From NCBI GenBank assembly GCA_021299615.1, contig JAJTHC010000090.1, forward strand, positions 1 to 8,409: 8,409 nucleotides of DNA. The letters run 5' to 3'. Positions 6,138 to 8,409 of the stretch are shown here, one piece after another. The number at the start of each line of letters is the position of its first letter. Positions within the stretch are counted from its first letter, which is position 1. The notes under the pieces are model-generated. The model was not told the origin of the DNA. It worked only from the letters and a program-made list of their open reading frames with translations, and did no database searches. The position numbers and the translations under genes are program-made. Source of the stretch: Vampirovibrionales bacterium (GTDB lineage Bacteria; Cyanobacteriota; Vampirovibrionia; Vampirovibrionales; JAJTHC01).

Positions 6138-7694
6138 ATGAATTCTATAAACAGCTTCATACAACCGAATAATTCCAACCTTTCTGGCAGAGGTTATACT
6201 GGGATGTCCGTCGGGCAACCGATGTATATGAACAATTTGTCAGGTGGTTCACTTGGTTCAAGCCCACAGCAAGGCTATGGCTTAGGCAATCAAGCCCCTC
6301 AATATCCACAACAGTATCCACAGTACCCACAACAACAAGGGTACAATACGCCTTACCAACAACCGCAACAAGGGTATGGTTCGCAATATCCACAGCAACA
6401 AGGCTATGCGAGTTCTCCTGCTTATGGAACACCAGCCTTAGGCTTCCCGTATCCTCCTCAAGCAACAGGACCTTACAAAAAGACTCACTTGCAACAGTTC
6501 GCTCAACAAAACGGTACCAACAATGTCGCTTCGGACAATTACAACGGCAACGCCTTTGTGTCTCAATTTGGGGACAATGCCTACCGTCAATCCTTTGCGA
6601 TCAACCAAGGTACAGGTAACCTTCACCTTCAACAGCTCGGTGGGGCATATGGCGACAATACCTCTCAAATTGGAGCCTTTAACGGTAACTTCAACCATTT
6701 TGCTTACAACAATCAAGGTGGTAACCAAATTGATTACAGCAATTTGTACGGCAGAAACAACATTTCCACCTTCGCCAATGGCAACAGCTTTAACCAAGTC
6801 AACTTAAACAACGTCCAAAATGGCGTACGTTACTTGACTTCAGGCAACACCAATTTGAACGTCGACAATTCACCTAACGCCAGCGTCTTAATCAGCGGAG
6901 ACGATGATCAATCATCCGCCTATTATGTCCGCATCGCCAATTCATACGGTACAAAGAAAAACTCCGTGATTATGAATATGGACGGCACTGACAGAGCCAC
7001 CGTCGATTTAAGTGCGGCTCGCAATAATAGTGAAATCTTCTTGAATGGTTCAGGTCGTTCTGCTACGATCAATTCTAAAAACGGCATGAAAGACACGCTT
7101 TACATTGATGAAGGCACCATCGTCGATTATTCCAACATGGACGATTTTGATACAATCATTGTGAAAAATAGCGACGGCGGTCTACGTACTTTCCAAGCAG
7201 GCGAAAGTAAAGGCAGAGGGTTTGTTTCTCCTTTATTACAAGGCACAGGCTTATATTCTGGGTCTAACCCTGGTGCCGTTCAAATGAACTTACAAGGTTT
7301 ATTTGGTAGCACGTATGACAACGTTCAAATGGGGCGTGTGATTTCCACAGGTCAAAGTTACCAAGCGGTTAACTCACAAAACCCTTATGGACAATCGGCT
7401 TACGGTCAATCCACTGGCTATGCTCAAGCACCACAGCCTTATACGGTTCCACCAACACCACCTCAATATGGCTACACACCTGACAACAGCTACATGCAAC
7501 AACCTCAACCTACAGATTACGATCCCAACAGTTTTGATTCTAATGCGATGATGGACATGATGATGACCATGATGCAAGCTTACTTGGGCATGATGATTGA
7601 CCCCAATAGCACGGACTATGCCATGCCTCAAGCAGGTGGTATGTCTGGGGTTCAGATATTCCCTGAAGCTTCTGAAGGCGAATGGAGCTTCTAG
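6138..7694 (+). CDS. Curlin-like Gln/Asn-rich repeat protein with PQY-rich low-complexity ends
   Basis: This 518-residue protein is of no family I can name. It has no cysteine and few lysines. Segments: 1-42 Asn/Ser/Gly-rich without a recognisable signal peptide; 43-112 rich in Pro, Gln, Tyr and Gly (repeated YPQQ, QQGYG); about 121-235 five units of about 23 residues with Gly-Asn recurring at 137-138, 160-161 and 183-184, followed by R206-N207 and G229; about 236-355 beta-rich, Asn/Asp/Thr-containing sequence suggesting a beta-solenoid (DDFDTIIVKN); 415-466 a second PQY-rich tract; 470-486 a Met-rich stretch (MMDMMMTMM); and a C-terminal EGEWSF. The 23-residue Q/N/G period with QxG..N words (QFGDN at 143-147) resembles curlin repeats of CsgA/CsgB amyloid, but no CsgG, CsgE or CsgF partner is seen. 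The ATG is preceded by AGGGA at 10 nt. A surface or matrix amyloid-like or phase-separating structural protein is inferred, not shown. Confidence 0.85.
   Translation: MNSINSFIQPNNSNLSGRGYTGMSVGQPMYMNNLSGGSLGSSPQQGYGLGNQAPQYPQQYPQYPQQQGYNTPYQQPQQGYGSQYPQQQGYASSPAYGTPALGFPYPPQATGPYKKTHLQQFAQQNGTNNVASDNYNGNAFVSQFGDNAYRQSFAINQGTGNLHLQQLGGAYGDNTSQIGAFNGNFNHFAYNNQGGNQIDYSNLYGRNNISTFANGNSFNQVNLNNVQNGVRYLTSGNTNLNVDNSPNASVLISGDDDQSSAYYVRIANSYGTKKNSVIMNMDGTDRATVDLSAARNNSEIFLNGSGRSATINSKNGMKDTLYIDEGTIVDYSNMDDFDTIIVKNSDGGLRTFQAGESKGRGFVSPLLQGTGLYSGSNPGAVQMNLQGLFGSTYDNVQMGRVISTGQSYQAVNSQNPYGQSAYGQSTGYAQAPQPYTVPPTPPQYGYTPDNSYMQQPQPTDYDPNSFDSNAMMDMMMTMMQAYLGMMIDPNSTDYAMPQAGGMSGVQIFPEASEGEWSF
6264..6473 (+). 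repeat. Sequence encoding the PQY/G-rich low-complexity tract
   Basis: This encodes residues 43-112. Short imperfect DNA repeats encode YPQQ and QQGYG words (for example CAACAAGGGTA and CAACAAGGCTA), so slippage or recombination could change its length. Tyr- and Gln-rich tracts of this kind resemble prion-like, condensate-forming domains. The resemblance is compositional only. Confidence 0.7.
6498..6842 (+). repeat. Five approximately 23-residue curlin-like protein repeats
   Basis: These are residues 121-143, 144-166, 167-189, 190-212 and 213-235 when cut at a constant 23. Column 17 is Gly in four of five units and column 18 is Asn in four of five; Gln, Asn and Phe/Leu recur elsewhere. Curlin units are also about 18-24 residues with Q-x-G-x2-N words, so each unit may be a strand-turn-strand. 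DNA-level identity is low, so the repeats are old. Confidence 0.55.
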
Positions 7695-7723
7695 TACCCA
7701 TTTCCTAATTTAGGTGATATAAT
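7695..7723 (+). promoter_or_regulatory. Extended -10 promoter of the small lipoprotein gene
   Basis: TATAAT at 7718-7723 is a perfect -10 box and is preceded by TGA (7715-7717), an extended -10. The -35 position at 17 nt (TACCCA, 7695-7700) is poor, as is common when the -10 is extended. It begins directly after the repeat-protein stop, giving the lipoprotein a separate transcript with a leader of about 70 nt. The dyad CCTAA-T-TTAGG (7704-7714) fills the spacer and could be an operator. Confidence 0.6.
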
Positions 7724-7741
7724 ACGTTTAATGTAAGTAGA

Positions 7742-7756
7742 AAGATCTTAGATCTT
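7742..7756 (+). promoter_or_regulatory. 15-bp dyad AAGATCT-T-AGATCTT in the lipoprotein leader
   Basis: Two 7-bp arms flank a single central base, close to a perfect palindrome. It lies about 12-25 nt downstream of the predicted transcription start. With a 1-nt centre it is more likely a binding site for a dimeric regulator than a stable hairpin. Function unknown. Confidence 0.35.
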
Positions 7757-7787
7757 CTTATGTTGCCATATATATGTTACCATTTTT

Positions 7788-7792
7788 AGGAG
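7788..7792 (+). promoter_or_regulatory. Shine-Dalgarno AGGAG that fixes the lipoprotein start
   Basis: AGGAG lies 8 nt before ATG 7801. The in-frame ATG at 7774 would add nine residues before the signal peptide and has no comparable site, so 7801 is the better start. Confidence 0.8.
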
Positions 7793-7800
7793 TTTTAAAG

Positions 7801-8034
7801 ATGAATATCAAATTTTTAAGCCTATCCCTTGTTTCCTTAGCTTTAGCCAGTTCTTTTGTGTTAAGTGGTTGTGGTGAAGAAAAAGCCACTGAACCCACCA
7901 CCACAGAACCTGTTGCGGTTGAAGAAATGGGTGCTGCTGAAGCAACGGCTCCTACGCCTGAAGGTGAAACACCTGTTGCGGAAGAAGAAGCTTCTGAGCA
8001 TTCTGAACATAAAGACAAAGAAGCCCATAGCTAG
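7801..8034 (+). CDS. Small acidic lipoprotein of unknown function
   Basis: This 77-residue protein has a clear lipoprotein signal: MNIK, a hydrophobic core (5-20), and the lipobox LSGC with the lipidated Cys at 24. The mature part is only 54 residues, made mostly of Glu, Ala, Thr and Pro (about 15 glutamates), ending in a His/Lys/Glu-rich tail (EHSEHKDKEAHS). It has no recognisable domain and is probably disordered; composition alone suggests a flexible envelope tether, or weak metal binding through the acidic and His residues. It follows the repeat-protein gene by 106 nt but has its own extended -10 promoter and its own terminator, so co-function with that neighbour is only a possibility. 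Confidence 0.8.
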   Translation: MNIKFLSLSLVSLALASSFVLSGCGEEKATEPTTTEPVAVEEMGAAEATAPTPEGETPVAEEEASEHSEHKDKEAHS

Positions 8035-8050
8035 TTTTCTTCTTGACTTT

Positions 8051-8083
8051 AAAAGCGTCGTCCTTATTAAGGGCGACGCTTTT
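8051..8083. terminator. Bidirectional intrinsic terminator between convergent genes
   Basis: AAAAGCGTCGTCCTT (8051-8065) pairs with AAGGGCGACGCTTTT (8069-8083), 15 bp with one G-U pair and a 3-nt ATT loop, then more T residues to 8085. It begins 17 nt after the lipoprotein stop. Read on the minus strand it also ends in TTTT and lies 11 nt past the stop of the convergent gene, so it can end both transcripts. Confidence 0.9.
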
Positions 8084-8093
8084 TTGTTGAAGA

Positions 8094-8409
8094 TTATTTC
8101 CTCGCTTTAGCATTAACTTTTCTCTCAGAGGATTTCACCTGATTTGCTCCAAGTGGTTGCTCAATCAGATTTCGATAAAGCAAGCGGAAACGATCGGGAT
8201 GCTCTACGTCTCCAGGGTTCATCGGAATCTGTAAACCTTGGTAGTAAAGATTCTTACCCGTAGGGGGCTTGACAAAACTGATCCATACGTTTGAAGATGG
8301 ATCAGTTTCAATCATACCAAAGCCTGTGTCTGAAAATAATGCCCCTGGTGTTTGTGGTAATCTTAACGTATTGACCGATTGTAAGGCGACTTTTTCCCAA
8401 TCGTACATA
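8094..8409 (-). CDS. Unrecognised protein, C-terminal part (5' end at or beyond window edge)
   Basis: An open frame of 104 codons runs from the right edge to TAA at 8096-8094. An ATG sits at 8408-8406, but no upstream sequence is left to judge a ribosome binding site, so it may be an internal methionine of a longer gene. I do not recognise a family. The sequence is soluble-looking and mixed: a likely beta-rich part (ALFSDTGFGMIETD, VWISFVKPPTGK), then DRFRLLYRNL and a basic Lys/Arg/Ala-rich tail (SSERKVNAKARK). There are no transmembrane segments and no cysteines. Its end adjoins the shared terminator, which supports it as a real gene convergent with the lipoprotein. Confidence 0.6.
   Translation of the reverse strand, partial: MYDWEKVALQSVNTLRLPQTPGALFSDTGFGMIETDPSSNVWISFVKPPTGKNLYYQGLQIPMNPGDVEHPDRFRLLYRNLIEQPLGANQVKSSERKVNAKARK

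Noticed and set aside
6300..6420. Repeated short words suggesting a CRISPR or tandem-repeat array
   Set aside because: The repeats are in-frame codons for YPQQ and QQGYG, without uniform repeats and unique spacers.
6157..6797. Minus-strand frames of 102 and 119 codons opposite the repeat protein
   Set aside because: Val/Thr-rich translations are what the reverse complement of Gln/Asn codons gives; no independent support.
7774..7800. Upstream ATG start for the lipoprotein
   Set aside because: ATG 7801 has AGGAG at ideal spacing and places a standard signal peptide at the N-terminus.
7758..8018. Minus-strand 86-codon frame opposite the lipoprotein
   Set aside because: The Ser/Ala/Val-rich translation mirrors the Glu/Ala/Thr codons of the lipoprotein, which has a clear lipobox, Shine-Dalgarno and terminator.

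Overview
The window holds seven protein-coding genes: five are complete, and one is cut at each edge. I found no rRNA, tRNA, CRISPR array, insertion sequence or prophage signature. By eye the DNA has moderate GC (mid-40s percent). Start codons are ATG and GTG, and the Shine-Dalgarno-like sites are of the AAGGA/AGGAG type, so this is a bacterial chromosome. Nothing fixes the phylum. A gamma-alpha fused KorA, a chemotaxis CheA, and a Gln/Asn-rich secreted-type repeat protein are found together in several deep lineages, including non-photosynthetic relatives of Cyanobacteria, but that placement is only a guess.

Left block (1-5791), all on the minus strand. From right to left in transcription order it holds korA and korB (a two-subunit 2-oxoacid:ferredoxin oxidoreductase with an 11-nt gene overlap), a perfect 13-bp intrinsic terminator, a membrane-anchored or secreted staphylococcal-nuclease-like protein with an EF-hand-like insertion, and a CheA chemotaxis histidine kinase running off the left edge. 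CheA has its own good-looking sigma70-type promoter (TTGAAA-16-TACAAT), with a repeated 14-nt motif 21 bp apart at the -10.

Middle (5792-6137): a 346-bp divergent intergenic region between korAB and the rightward gene. It carries weak candidate promoters in both directions, several short dyads, and a recurring TAGCA/TGCTA word.

Right block (6138-8409). On the plus strand is a 518-residue, cysteine-free protein with three kinds of low-complexity or repetitive sequence: a Pro/Gln/Tyr/Gly-rich N-terminus, about five 23-residue Gln/Asn/Gly repeats resembling curlin (CsgA-type amyloid) repeats, and a second PQY-rich tract followed by a Met-rich segment. It is followed by a small acidic lipoprotein with its own extended -10 promoter. 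A bidirectional terminator separates this from a convergent, truncated gene of unknown function on the minus strand.

The genes do not form one pathway. korAB is central carbon/redox metabolism, cheA is signal transduction, and the nuclease, repeat protein and lipoprotein are envelope or extracellular candidates. The repeat protein at 6138-7694 is the most unusual item and the best candidate for something undescribed.
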